Part shown: in pieces, positions 8,985 through 18,394 of the stretch
Layout of the letters: every line of letters starts with the position of its first letter
Position numbering within the stretch: the stretch's first letter is position 1
Origin: an uncultured Rhizobiaceae bacterium
Lineage (GTDB): Bacteria > Pseudomonadota > Alphaproteobacteria > Rhizobiales > Rhizobiaceae
Reading direction: 5' to 3'
DNA length: 64,000 nucleotides
Assembly: GCA_951813045.1 (NCBI GenBank)
Contig: CATOTF010000002.1
Location: forward strand, 3,038,001 to 3,102,000
Made by a program: the position numbers and the translations under genes
Notes under the pieces: model-generated
The model's database searches: none
Told to the model about the DNA's origin: nothing
The model's input: the letters and a program-made list of their open reading frames with translations, nothing else

Positions 8985-10070
8985 ATGAAACAACAGGATA
9001 TTCCCTGCATTTTGATGCGAGGTGGCACGTCAAAAGGACCGTATTTCAACGCTGTAGACCTTCCAACTGATCGTGGTGAGCTTGCGAAATCGCTGATCCG
9101 GGCTGTTGGTGCAGGACACTTCCTAAATATTGACGGTGTGGGTGGTGGTAATGCGGTAACAACCAAAGTTGCGATACTCTCACAATCTGATCATGAATGG
9201 GCGGATGTTGATTATTTATTTGCTCAGGTAGCGGTAGAAAAGGAACTTGTTGATTTCTCCCCCACCTGTGGAAATATTCTGTCCGGTGTTGGTTCTGCAG
9301 CACTGGAAATGGACCTGCTGCCAACAAGCGTAGGTGAGACGCCGGTTAAAATCCGTAGCGTAAACACGGGTGCCTTGGTTGAAGCTATTATTCAAACACC
9401 TGATGGCACTGTGAACTATGCGGGAGATGCCTCCATTAACGGTGTGCCGGGAACTGCAGCGCCCGTACTCTTGAACTTCATGAATGTAGTTGGATCGAAG
9501 ACCGGGTCATTGTTCCCAACCGGCGAAGCCAAACAGATTATCGATGGCGTTGAGGTTACCTGCATTGATGTCGCCATGCCCATGGTTATTGCCCGGGCAT
9601 CCGATTTTGGCATCACCGGTTATGAAAGTCGCGAAGAACTGGATGAAAACAAAGCTCTGTTCGAACGGATTGAAGCAGTCCGCCTGAAGGCTGGAGAACT
9701 GATGAGGTTTGGCGATGTCGCGGACTCGGTAGTGCCGAAGTTTGGTCTTCTGGCGCCGCCACAAGAGGGCGGTGCAGTCGCCGCACGCTATTTTATGCCG
9801 CGGACCACACATCCGTCCTACGCCGTCACTGGCTCAATCTGCACCGGCGCGTGCCTGCTCGTACCGGGTACGGTCGCAGGGGGGTTAGCGAACCTCCCGC
9901 AGGAATCACCAGCACCGATCAAGATTGAACACCCCACCGGCGCTATTGACGTCGTGTTTGACTATTCGGTGACGGATGGAGAGTTCAATTTGAAAACAGC
10001 GGGTCTTTTGCGCACCGCCCGCAAACTGTTTTCGGGGAATATTCACGTTCCAAGAATTTATGCCATCTAA
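8985..10070 (+). CDS. PrpF/GalD-like isomerase (4-oxalomesaconate tautomerase family)
   Basis: A PrpF-superfamily isomerase (two-domain, diaminopimelate-epimerase-like fold) that shifts double bonds or cis/trans geometry in unsaturated tricarboxylates. Motifs: ILMRGGTSKGPYF near the start, DGVGGGNAVTTKVAIL, and SPTCGNILSGVGSAALE with the conserved cysteine. The ATG at 8985 has AAGGA 10 bases upstream; an in-frame ATG at 8964 overlaps the preceding stop and is the alternative (368 versus 361 residues). Placed after the TcuA-like gene, it could isomerise the aconitate-type product. Confidence 0.87.
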   Translation: MKQQDIPCILMRGGTSKGPYFNAVDLPTDRGELAKSLIRAVGAGHFLNIDGVGGGNAVTTKVAILSQSDHEWADVDYLFAQVAVEKELVDFSPTCGNILSGVGSAALEMDLLPTSVGETPVKIRSVNTGALVEAIIQTPDGTVNYAGDASINGVPGTAAPVLLNFMNVVGSKTGSLFPTGEAKQIIDGVEVTCIDVAMPMVIARASDFGITGYESREELDENKALFERIEAVRLKAGELMRFGDVADSVVPKFGLLAPPQEGGAVAARYFMPRTTHPSYAVTGSICTGACLLVPGTVAGGLANLPQESPAPIKIEHPTGAIDVVFDYSVTDGEFNLKTAGLLRTARKLFSGNIHVPRIYAI

Positions 10071-10087
10071 GCGCGGCCCGCAGTAGA

Positions 10088-10849
10088 TTACCGTATCGCC
10101 AGCCAAAAGAAATTTAGCGCACCGAATACGGTTAGAATATCGACCAGAACGGAGTGATTTTCATTGGTCATACGTCGAAGCATTGTGCGGCCAATCCAAT
10201 TACCTGGAATCGTCATCAAACCGCATAACACACCGATGATAATATATTCACTGCTCAGCAGATTGGATGCCCCAAAAACACTCACCCGAGTTATGTTTGT
10301 CAGAAGTGCAATAACCGCAAGCGTGGCAACGAACTGCTCCTTCTTAAGGCCATGACCGAGCATGAATGGTACGAGCAGCATGCCAGGGCCGATTGAAACT
10401 CCGGAAAGTGCCCCATATATTGCGCCGACACCGGATAGGGTTCTGCGGCTTGCATTAATTTCGCGTGATTTCGCCCATCGACGGATGGGGATCGACACCA
10501 ATATTACGCCCCCCAGAATAATGGCGATCAGGTGCGATGATAGTCGTCCGTAGATCAGAGCCATCGCTATCACACACGGAATCGCGGGTATCGAAATTGC
10601 CAGAAATGCTGATTTGTCGAAGTCCTTGAAATTCAGAACCGCCCGCGAACCGTGGCTGATTAATAGCGACACACTCACAACAGGCACGATGGGCGCTACG
10701 CCGATAACAACAGCGAGTGCAGCCGACAGTAAAAAACCCCCAGCAACACCAGTGGCGCCATGCACGATGGACGTAAGCAAAGCCATAACCGCCACAGCGA
10801 TGACGGTCGCGGTGCTCAAGTCTTCAAAAATAAAATTCACCTGAACCAA
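10088..10849 (-). CDS. TauE/SafE family membrane permease
   Basis: A 253-residue membrane protein with seven to eight hydrophobic helices and the two family glycine-rich repeats, VHGATGVAGGFLLSAALA near residue 28 and ALSGVSIGPGMLLVP near residue 145. TauE/SafE proteins move small organic anions such as sulfoacetate or sulfite. It is convergent with the PrpF-like gene, 17 bases apart. Start is uncertain: TTG at 10849 or GTG at 10840, without a clear ribosome site. Its link to the upstream pathway is only positional. Confidence 0.85.
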   Translation of the reverse strand: MVQVNFIFEDLSTATVIAVAVMALLTSIVHGATGVAGGFLLSAALAVVIGVAPIVPVVSVSLLISHGSRAVLNFKDFDKSAFLAISIPAIPCVIAMALIYGRLSSHLIAIILGGVILVSIPIRRWAKSREINASRRTLSGVGAIYGALSGVSIGPGMLLVPFMLGHGLKKEQFVATLAVIALLTNITRVSVFGASNLLSSEYIIIGVLCGLMTIPGNWIGRTMLRRMTNENHSVLVDILTVFGALNFFWLAIR

Positions 10850-11255
10850 TCAGCAAATGGATGCGAAGGATTGTGATATACTACTTCGAATAAGTCGCTT
10901 TAAACAATGATATTACCAGCAAAATTGAGCGAAACTGAGCATCCATCACAGGTATGAAGCTTGGAATACAAAGTGTTGAAAAAGGAACTGAGTTTGAGCT
11001 TTCTAACGGGGTTTTATCCGCGCACGGATCCTCCAAAATCTCCAAACTATGCTGAAATGAATGCCGCTCTGGCGAAATCAGCAGAAATTTAGGCCATCGT
11101 TCCAATTGGCCGCAAGGCGCCATAAACGATGTCAGGGACGATAAGCTACCGACGCCTGAATAAAAGTTCAAACGTTATGAAGATATCAGGATTGTCCCCG
11201 GACCGTAGTATCATATGGTAAGGTGTAACCCAATTGGCTTAAAAGGAACAACTGG
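10850..11255. other. Intergenic region without a recognised gene
   Basis: About 400 bases between divergent genes. A 96-codon frame on the minus strand (10881-11171) has no recognisable motif and low-complexity-free but unfamiliar sequence; I do not call it. The region should contain the promoters of the TauE-like and monooxygenase genes, but I cannot place confident -35/-10 boxes. Confidence 0.4.
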
Positions 11256-12926
11256 ATGCGGGCAGTGATAATCGGTGCAGGAATAGGCGGATTAATGACG
11301 GCATTGGCGTTGAGACGGTCCGGAGTATTCTCTTCAGTCGATATCTATGAACAGACGATAGAGCCCAGCACCGCAGGCGCCGGGTTAAATATCCCACCCA
11401 ACGGCGCGCGGCTATGCCGTTGGCTGGGCGTTGACCTCGATGGCGGGAACCCTAAAGGCCCCGACGGCGTAGTCGATGGTGGTCGGGCGGCAATTCTAGA
11501 ATCGACGCGGCAATTCAACACCGATGGGAGCGTGACTGAGAGACCATTTGATCACGATACCGCCGTGGGCGACGGCGCTGGCTTTCATCATATGCACAGG
11601 ATGGACCTGCTGATGTGTCTCTATAAACGGGTATTTGAGTTCGGGGCCAATAGTGACGAACCTTGCCCGATTACCGTGCACATGGACAGCAGGTTGACGC
11701 AATTGCGGCAGACCGATGACGAGGTGACGGCGACGTTTTCGAATGGGAGGGTAGTAACGGGAGATATTCTCGTAGGTGCCGATGGGATTAATTCAGCCAC
11801 GCTGCAGTTGGCTTGGCCGAGCTCACGTCCCAGGCGTTGGACCGGGGTGACCTGTTTTCGCGGGCTCATTCCACGGGAGACTGTCGTTTCGCTTCGCAAG
11901 GCCGATGGCAGTCCGCTCGACAACAATCCCATTCACTCCTTCAGTATGGACCGCCATAAGACTGATACGAGCGGGGCGACTACATATTGGGTGCGTGGTG
12001 GGGAGATGTTGAACGTATGGATCGCCTGTTACGAACCCAATTCATCCGAGTTCGAGCAGGAGGAAAACGATTGGTTCTCCGTAAGCCAGGAAGAAATCGT
12101 TCACGACGTCAGTGAGGCATTCGTGGAAAGCCCCAATCGAGACGATCTGCTCGCATTGGCAGGCGCAGTCGTTCGTCCCACAAAATGGGGTCTTTACGAT
12201 CGTGATGCACTTGAAACCTGGGTGCAGGGACGCATCTGCTTGCTCGGCGACGCAGCGCACCCCATGCTCCCCACATTTGGTCAGGGTGCTGCGCAAGCGT
12301 TCGAAGACGCCGCCGCGCTTGCCAGCGCCTTCACCTTGCATGGCGACGATGTGGCAACGGCGACGTTACACTACGAACGTGTACGGCATTACCGTGCCAC
12401 GCGCTTCCAATTGAGTTCTAAATTCGCGTTCGAACATCTACGCGCCAAGGATACGGCAGCGCAGAAGGCGCTCCTCGAAGGACTTGACGAACGGGTCAGT
12501 CCAGCGTTCGCCCACGACAAACGTGGCGGTGAGGATGATGCCTGGATTTACGCCTATGACGCCCGCGATATCGGCACCGAATTACCTCCAAAGAGATGGG
12601 GGCCGTGGAACTTCCGCCAGACTGCCAAGGCTGACCATTCTGCCAATGCGTTAAAACTCTGGATGCCAGCTACACCTGCCAGCGGGGCACGCCGCGTCAT
12701 GCGAGAAGAAGTCACCAAGCACAATACAAAGGACGATTGCTGGATCATCATCTCCGGAAAAGTTTACGATATTACCGATTGGGCCCCACATCACCCGGGC
12801 GGTGCTGGGGTTGCTCGAATGTACGCCGGCAAGGACGCTACAGCTGAATTCGGCGACTATCATAGTGCAGAAGCTGTTACCCACATGGTTCATTTCTATA
12901 TCGGCGATCTGGCCGAGGCCCCGTAA
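11256..12926 (+). CDS. FAD-dependent monooxygenase fused to a C-terminal cytochrome b5 domain
   Basis: A 556-residue fusion. Residues 1 to about 400 form a class A flavin monooxygenase (salicylate hydroxylase-like): GAGIGGL at residues 7-13, the DG motif region near residues 170-180 (VGADGIN) and GDAAHPMLPTFGQG near residue 330. Residues 486-556 are a cytochrome b5 domain with haem ligands H513 in HPGG and H536 in YHSAEA. Flavin monooxygenases normally take electrons directly from NAD(P)H, so an attached b5 haem is unusual. Start is supported by AAAGGA upstream. No signal peptide or membrane helix. Substrate unknown; no obvious operon partner. Confidence 0.88.
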   Translation: MRAVIIGAGIGGLMTALALRRSGVFSSVDIYEQTIEPSTAGAGLNIPPNGARLCRWLGVDLDGGNPKGPDGVVDGGRAAILESTRQFNTDGSVTERPFDHDTAVGDGAGFHHMHRMDLLMCLYKRVFEFGANSDEPCPITVHMDSRLTQLRQTDDEVTATFSNGRVVTGDILVGADGINSATLQLAWPSSRPRRWTGVTCFRGLIPRETVVSLRKADGSPLDNNPIHSFSMDRHKTDTSGATTYWVRGGEMLNVWIACYEPNSSEFEQEENDWFSVSQEEIVHDVSEAFVESPNRDDLLALAGAVVRPTKWGLYDRDALETWVQGRICLLGDAAHPMLPTFGQGAAQAFEDAAALASAFTLHGDDVATATLHYERVRHYRATRFQLSSKFAFEHLRAKDTAAQKALLEGLDERVSPAFAHDKRGGEDDAWIYAYDARDIGTELPPKRWGPWNFRQTAKADHSANALKLWMPATPASGARRVMREEVTKHNTKDDCWIIISGKVYDITDWAPHHPGGAGVARMYAGKDATAEFGDYHSAEAVTHMVHFYIGDLAEAP

Positions 12927-12996
12927 ATATCTGTTTCCTCCGCTGCGTCCGGCACCGCCTCAACCTGCCGACCTAAGTTTGAAAATGAAAAAAAAT

Positions 12997-13516
12997 TGAA
13001 CCGATTCAGCGGCTTGGTAATCCTCCCATTTTTAATGTGCAGTGTTAGTAGAATTTATGCTGCTTGTTTGAGTTTCTGCATCGGAGTTATACCACCGATG
13101 CCCATGTTGGGTCGTTCATTGTTATATGCCCATAACCATCGCGTGGCGTGGTCCTGTACCTCTTGGATAGTTTCAAAGATATAGCGTCCTAGCCATTCCT
13201 GGCGGACAGCTCTGTTGTGACGTTCGATATAAGCATTCTGTTGCGGCTTGCCGGGCTGAATATGTATGATGGTGATGTGGCGTTTCTCGGCCCATGTCAG
13301 CAGCGTACCACTGATGTATTCCGGGCCGTTGTCAACGCGAATTGCATCGGGCTTTCCACGCCATTCGATGATCTGATTGAGTGATCGAACGACACCCTCG
13401 GCTGGTAGTGAGAAACCAACTTCAATGCCAAGCCCTTCGCGGTTAAAATTATCAATGACGTTGAGTGTGCGGAACGAACACCCATCCGCCAACTGATCGG
13501 CCATGAAGTCCATTGA
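12997..13516 (-). mobile_element. IS3-family insertion sequence remnant
   Basis: Left edge inferred at TGAACCG (12997), a common type of IS3-family terminus; right edge is where the transposase frame meets unrelated DNA, at about 13516. Only the 3' part of the element remains, and no right terminal repeat or orfA is present, so it is not mobile by itself. Confidence 0.6.
13055..13513 (-). pseudogene. Truncated IS3-family transposase (OrfB C-terminal part)
   Basis: Codes for about 152 residues of the integrase catalytic core. The first catalytic Asp is in the opening MDFMAD, the second in [11 protein letters not shown] and the Glu in [11 protein letters not shown], followed by the typical C-terminal YNNERPN and ITPMQKL. 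An in-frame stop lies just upstream of the ATG and the N-terminal half is missing, so this is a 5'-truncated copy, probably cut during rearrangement next to uxaC. Confidence 0.85.
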
Positions 13517-13622
13517 TCATGTCCGGTTAGAATGTTCCGGTACAGCCAATGGCTTCAGTTCATCGGGGCTCAATTCGACAGCGGTATAGACAATGCTATA
13601 TAGTGACAGGCTATTGCGGGTG

Positions 13623-15026
13623 TTATAGCCTATAGGCTTTTTTGGCCAGACCATAGGCCAGATCATGGGCAACCTCGAAAGCTTCCTTATCTTGTAATCT
13701 TCCCGAGCCAACAAGGTTGGCCAAGTAAGCGCAATCGACCCGCCGCGCCATGTCATGTCGGGACGGGATGGAGCAGAAGGCCCGCGTGTCATCGTTGAAA
13801 CCGACGGTGTTGTAGAATCCGGCGGTCTCAGTGGTCAGTTCACGGAACCGCATCATTCCGTCCGGACTATCGAAGAACCACCATGGCGGCCCGAGTTTCA
13901 ATGCAGGGTAGACCCCGGCCAACGGAGCAAGTTCCCGCGACAACGTTGTTTCGTCCAACATAAAAACAATGACGGTCAGGCGCGGATCGGTCCCGACTTC
14001 CTCCAGCAAGGGGCGAAGTGCCTCGACGAAATCCGTTCGCATTGGAATATCGAAGCCGATGTCACGACCAAAACGCTTCATCATGGAACGCGAATGATTG
14101 CGGAGCGATCCTGGATGAATCTGTAGAACCAGCCCGTCGTCCAGACTCATCCGGGCCATTTCGGTCAGCATGTGTCCCCGAAAGGTATCGGCCTCTTGAG
14201 CAGAACAGGTTCCTTTCAACGCTTTTGAAAAAAGTGCGGCAGCTTCATCTTGCCGGAGGCATTCCGTGCGAGCAGAGGGGTGGCCATGATCCGATGATGT
14301 TGCCCCATAGGTTTTGAAGAATGCGCGTCGATTACGATGCGCGGACAGATACCCTTGCCACGTTGACGTGTCTTCACTTGTCAATTCGCCTAATATGGCG
14401 ACATTTCGGGAAAAACCTTCAAACTCCGGATCGACCACGCTGTCCGGTCGATAGGCGGTGATGACACGCCCGTTCCAGTCTGACTCTTTCATGAACTTGT
14501 GCCAGATCAATGGGTCAATGGCACTTTCCGTGGTACTCAGCACTTCGATCCCCATCCGGTCAAACAACTGGCGAGGCCGGAACTCATCCTGTTCAAGGCA
14601 CCCTGCGATGTGGTCGTAAAAGGCGTCTGCCGTATCTGCCGACAAAGTGCCATCCAAGCCGAACACGTGCTCGAAACTATGGTCAACCCACATTTTGGAC
14701 GGGGTCGCGCGAAACAGGTGATAGTTCTTTGCAAAAAGCCGCCAGATCTTGCGCCCGTCGCTTTCCGCAGGCTTACCATCCACTCGACCTACACCGAGGC
14801 TTTCAAGCGGAATGCCCTGGGAGTGGAGCATCCGCAACACGTAGTGATCCGGTGTGACGAACAGTCGTGCCGGATCGGGGAAACACATGTTTTCAGCAAA
14901 CCAACGGGGGTCCGTATGCCCATGCGGACTGATAATCGGCAGATCGGATACCGTTTTATACAGTTCCCGCGCAAGTTGTCTTGCCCCCGGGTGAATTGGG
15001 AATAGCCGGTCCGGATCAAGCGCCAC
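13623..15026 (-). CDS. uxaC: Glucuronate isomerase (uronate isomerase)
   Basis: Converts D-glucuronate to D-fructuronate (and D-galacturonate to D-tagaturonate), first cytosolic step of hexuronate breakdown. The 467-residue protein matches the family length and shows the amidohydrolase-type metal site SPHGHTD near residue 33, the DHYVLRML segment, and TGFNDDTRAFCSIPSRHDMARR near the C terminus. GTG start at 15026 with GGAGG 5 bases upstream. It is transcribed divergently from uxuA over a region with a candidate operator. Confidence 0.95.
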   Translation of the reverse strand: MALDPDRLFPIHPGARQLARELYKTVSDLPIISPHGHTDPRWFAENMCFPDPARLFVTPDHYVLRMLHSQGIPLESLGVGRVDGKPAESDGRKIWRLFAKNYHLFRATPSKMWVDHSFEHVFGLDGTLSADTADAFYDHIAGCLEQDEFRPRQLFDRMGIEVLSTTESAIDPLIWHKFMKESDWNGRVITAYRPDSVVDPEFEGFSRNVAILGELTSEDTSTWQGYLSAHRNRRAFFKTYGATSSDHGHPSARTECLRQDEAAALFSKALKGTCSAQEADTFRGHMLTEMARMSLDDGLVLQIHPGSLRNHSRSMMKRFGRDIGFDIPMRTDFVEALRPLLEEVGTDPRLTVIVFMLDETTLSRELAPLAGVYPALKLGPPWWFFDSPDGMMRFRELTTETAGFYNTVGFNDDTRAFCSIPSRHDMARRVDCAYLANLVGSGRLQDKEAFEVAHDLAYGLAKKAYRL

Positions 15027-15126
15027 CGCGCACCTCCAATTTGATTTCTCGGGCTCACAGACGCAGTCACGATTTCCGTGATTTCCACAAATCGATAACG
15101 CGATTGACGTCTGCCGACGGCTAGTG

Positions 15127-15142
15127 TACCAGTATACTAGTA
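15127..15142. promoter_or_regulatory. Candidate GntR-type operator between uxaC and uxuA
   Basis: TACCAGTATACTAGTA is a 16-bp palindrome with one mismatched pair, centred on GTATAC; within it, TATACTAGTATA (15133-15144) is a second perfect palindrome. The centre resembles the known UxuR/ExuR operator core (TGGTATACCA). It lies in the shared uxaC/uxuA upstream region and a FadR-subfamily GntR gene follows uxuA, so autoregulated repression relieved by a hexuronate intermediate is inferred. Confidence 0.55.
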
Positions 15143-15177
15143 TATATCATTGTGTCAATATCGGAGAACTGCGCGTT

Positions 15178-16377
15178 TTGAGGCAGACTTGGCGATGGTT
15201 TGGACCGGGCGACCGCGTAAGCCTGTTGAGCGCACGACAGGCAGGAGCCAGTGGTATTGTGACAGCACTTCACCATGTTCCACCGGGAATAGCCTGGACA
15301 ATTGAAGAGATCAGGAAGCGTCAGGAAGAAATCAGAACGAAGTCCTGTGGGGCATTGGAATGGAGCGTTGTGGAAAGCCTTCCAGTCTCTGAGGCGATCA
15401 AGACCAAAGGCAAGGACCACCATGCTCATATTGAAGCTTATAAAGCTTCATTGATGGCCTTGGCTAAGGCCGGTATCTCAACAATCTGCTATAACTTCAT
15501 GCCGGTTCTGGATTGGACACGGACAAACCTGCGGTGGTCGCTGTCCAACGGCGGCACCGCAATGCGATTTGATTTAGTCGAGTTCGCCGCTTTCGATTGT
15601 TTCATCCTAGAACGGGACAGCGCGACCAAAGACTATGATGACGCAACGCTGGAGCACGCAAAGCAACGCTTTTCCATTATGGGTGCTGACGAGAAATCCA
15701 CCTTGTCCAACGCGGTCGTCGCGGGACTTCCAGGGGCGACTGAATCCTGGACATTGACGGAACTACGCGACGCGATTGCAAGTTACTCCAATATCGACCA
15801 CGACCAACTGAGACAGAACCATATCGACTTTCTCTCGGATATCGTGCCCACCGTGGAAACGCTGGGGTTGCGAATGTGCTGCCATCCGGATGACCCTCCG
15901 TTTCCATTACTTGGGCTACCTCGGGTCATGTCGAGCGAAGAAGACTACAGCTACGTGCTGGATTCGGTTGACAATCGTTGCATTGGGATGACGCTATGTA
16001 CCGGGTCATTGGGCGCAAGCCCATACAATGATTGTGCGACCATCGCGCGCCGGTTTGCATCAAAGATTCATTTTTTGCACCTGCGCAATGTAACGCGTGA
16101 TAGCGACCAAAAACCGTGCTCTTTCTTTGAAGACGAACACCTTTCCGGCCAAGTAGATATGGTTGCGGTGATCGATGTAATTCTGGCCGAGGAAGCGAGG
16201 CGACGACGTGAAAACCGGGTGGATGCCGAGATCCCCATGCGCCCGGACCATGGGCAGGAAATTCTCTCGGATATTAATGCCGGTCTTCACCCGGGCTATC
16301 CGGCCGTGGGTCGCCTCAAAGGGCTCGCCGAAATTCGCGGAGTGGTGGCGGGCCTTAATCGCGGGGTAGTCCAGTGA
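15178..16377 (+). CDS. uxuA: Mannonate dehydratase
   Basis: Dehydrates D-mannonate to 2-keto-3-deoxygluconate. The 399-residue reading from TTG at 15178 begins MRQTWRWFGPGD, the normal start of UxuA, with GGAGA 10 bases upstream; the longer ORF from 15124 adds non-homologous residues lying over the operator. Metal-site motifs seen include CCHPDDPP near residue 240 and the CTGSLGA and IHFLHLRN segments. Length agrees with E. coli UxuA. The gene ends in a GTGA overlap with the regulator. Confidence 0.94.
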   Translation: MRQTWRWFGPGDRVSLLSARQAGASGIVTALHHVPPGIAWTIEEIRKRQEEIRTKSCGALEWSVVESLPVSEAIKTKGKDHHAHIEAYKASLMALAKAGISTICYNFMPVLDWTRTNLRWSLSNGGTAMRFDLVEFAAFDCFILERDSATKDYDDATLEHAKQRFSIMGADEKSTLSNAVVAGLPGATESWTLTELRDAIASYSNIDHDQLRQNHIDFLSDIVPTVETLGLRMCCHPDDPPFPLLGLPRVMSSEEDYSYVLDSVDNRCIGMTLCTGSLGASPYNDCATIARRFASKIHFLHLRNVTRDSDQKPCSFFEDEHLSGQVDMVAVIDVILAEEARRRRENRVDAEIPMRPDHGQEILSDINAGLHPGYPAVGRLKGLAEIRGVVAGLNRGVVQ

Positions 16378-17111
16378 CCACCGCAGCGCTACTTTCCCCT
16401 CAAATGATCGATTATTCTTTGCCGATCGCGCCGCAGGTCTACAACTACTTACGCGGACGCATTGTTGACAATCGTCTACCTCCCGGTGCCAAGATCAGCG
16501 AAGCATCGCTTGCCCACACGTTGAATATTAGCCGTACGCCACTTCGTGCTGCGCTACAGAAATTGGCGTCAGAGGGATTGGTCAACACCCGCCCTCACGT
16601 CGGCTCAACCGTGGCTGAGTTGGATATTGTACAACTTCAGGAGGCCGTGTTCATAAGAGCTGCATTGGAAACCGCGGTTGTGCGAAGGTTGGCTGAGACC
16701 AGGGCTGACCTTAGCTCTCTTGATGCAGTAATGGATATACAGGAGCGCACTGCAAAGCGCGACGATTATGCGGCATTCTTTTTGCAGGACGAAGCCTTTC
16801 ATGCCGAGTTGTCCCGAATTGCTGGCGTACCACGCGCCTGGACACTTGCCCTTTCGATCAAGGGCCACGTCGATCGCCAACGCTTTATGTTAATGGCGAG
16901 CATCACTAAACGATCACAGCGCGCATATGAAGAACATATTGATATAATTAACCAAATTCGATCTGGTAGTGCCGATGGTGCCGCAAGAGCGATGCACGGC
17001 CATGTAAACTCGGTTCTGGAACTCGACGAACATGGACACACGAAAGGTCCGCCCGAATGTTCGGGGCCGGATCACAAAAGACAAAACCAATCCCAGGGAG
17101 GATCTCTATGA
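16374..17111 (+). CDS. GntR-family (FadR/FCD subfamily) transcriptional regulator
   Basis: A 245-residue regulator with an N-terminal winged helix (about residues 20-85, including LSEASLAHTLNISRTPLRAALQKLASEGL-like helix content) and an all-helical FCD ligand domain (about 95-225, with FHAELSRIAGV). GTG start overlaps the uxuA stop and its own stop overlaps the binding-protein start, so expression is translationally coupled on both sides. Likely represses this hexuronate locus, probably acting on the palindrome at 15127. Confidence 0.92.
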   Translation: MTTAALLSPQMIDYSLPIAPQVYNYLRGRIVDNRLPPGAKISEASLAHTLNISRTPLRAALQKLASEGLVNTRPHVGSTVAELDIVQLQEAVFIRAALETAVVRRLAETRADLSSLDAVMDIQERTAKRDDYAAFFLQDEAFHAELSRIAGVPRAWTLALSIKGHVDRQRFMLMASITKRSQRAYEEHIDIINQIRSGSADGAARAMHGHVNSVLELDEHGHTKGPPECSGPDHKRQNQSQGGSL

Positions 17112-18385
17112 CTTTCGATTTTGGAAAACTTCTGGCAACGACCGCAGTCGCGGCGTCGCTGATGGTCAGTTCGGCCTTTGCAGAAACCGAACTACGAATG
17201 ACGTGGTACAATGACGGTAATGAAGGTGAAGTGATGCAATCGCTTCTCGACCGATTTGAGGCTGCCAACCCAGATATTTCAGTCACGCTTGATGTGGTAC
17301 CTTATAAGTCGATCATCGAATCGTTGCCGATTCAATTGGCCGCTGGCGAAGGCCCCGACCTGGCTCGCGTCACCGACCTTGGCGGTCTGAACAAATACTA
17401 CCTCGACCTCGCACCGCACCTGTCGGACACCGCCTATTGGGAAAAAAGCTTTGGCCCCTTCCTAAACTGGCTGGCGCCTGACTCCGACCAGATTTCGGGT
17501 TTCATGACCCAGCTGACGGTGACCGGCCCTTACGTCAACAAAACTTTGTTTGAGCAGGCTGAAGTTGCCATGCCGGGTGACGGTGCGACATGGGACGATT
17601 GGGCCACTGCGGTGAATAAGGTTGCCAAAAAGTTGGATATCCCGATCCCGATGGCTTGGGACCGTTCCGGCCACCGTGTGTCCGGTCCGGCGATCGCCAT
17701 GGGTGCTAAGATGTTCAATGCCGAAGGCAAGCCTGCGCTAGTTGATGGCGGCCTGAAGGAAATGGCCCAACTGCTTTATGACTGGCACCAGGACGGTACC
17801 ATGTCGAAAGAATTGTGGGGCTCGGTTTCCGGCTCAACATATCTTGGTGCGAATGAAGACTTCGCCAACGCCAAGGTTGTGATGTACATGTCAGGCTCCT
17901 GGCAAATTCCGCAATTCGCAGACAAGATCGGCGATGCATTTGACTGGTGGGCTGTGCCTGCACCTTGTGGTGCTGCAGCGTGTACCGGCATGCCGGGCGG
18001 TGCTGCTTTGGTTGCGATGAAAGATACCAAGCATCCCGCAGAAGTCGGCAAATTAATGGACTTCCTCGCTCAAGAGGAAAACCTGGCTGAATTCTATGGC
18101 AAGACACTATTCATTCCGGGTCACCTGAAACTGGCGAAAGGTGGCGTTAAGTTTGCGACCGACGATCCACGCGCCAAACATGCGCTTGAAACATTTTCAG
18201 GAGCCGTTCCAACCATCTCACCTGTTGCGTTCGATTTGCAAGGCTACAAGAACAACCGTGTGATGTTCAACGCGCTGATCTCGCGCTTGAACGAGGCGAT
18301 TGTCGGGGAAATGACACTGGATCAGGCCTACGAGCGGATGGAAGACGACGTCGCCAAACAACTGGCTGAAAAAGAACGTAACTAG
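17108..18385 (+). CDS. Sugar ABC transporter substrate-binding protein (family 1)
   Basis: Periplasmic binding protein of a CUT1-type sugar importer, 425 residues, with signal peptide (about residues 1-25, ending AFA) and the extracellular solute-binding fold (RMTWYNDGNEGEVMQSLLDRF, then the hinge segment GEGPDLARVTDLGGLNKY). The start at 17108 has AGGGAGGA upstream and overlaps the regulator stop as ATGA. Context suggests uptake of uronates, glucuronides or short uronate-containing oligosaccharides. Confidence 0.92.
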   Translation: MTFDFGKLLATTAVAASLMVSSAFAETELRMTWYNDGNEGEVMQSLLDRFEAANPDISVTLDVVPYKSIIESLPIQLAAGEGPDLARVTDLGGLNKYYLDLAPHLSDTAYWEKSFGPFLNWLAPDSDQISGFMTQLTVTGPYVNKTLFEQAEVAMPGDGATWDDWATAVNKVAKKLDIPIPMAWDRSGHRVSGPAIAMGAKMFNAEGKPALVDGGLKEMAQLLYDWHQDGTMSKELWGSVSGSTYLGANEDFANAKVVMYMSGSWQIPQFADKIGDAFDWWAVPAPCGAAACTGMPGGAALVAMKDTKHPAEVGKLMDFLAQEENLAEFYGKTLFIPGHLKLAKGGVKFATDDPRAKHALETFSGAVPTISPVAFDLQGYKNNRVMFNALISRLNEAIVGEMTLDQAYERMEDDVAKQLAEKERN

Positions 18386-18394
18386 ACGCAATCA

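Noticed and set aside
10881-11171. 96-codon minus-strand frame in an intergenic gap
   Set aside because: No family features, no ribosome site and no operon partner.
14499-15005. 168-codon plus-strand frame
   Set aside because: Fully inside uxaC on the other strand, with no recognisable motif and no ribosome site.
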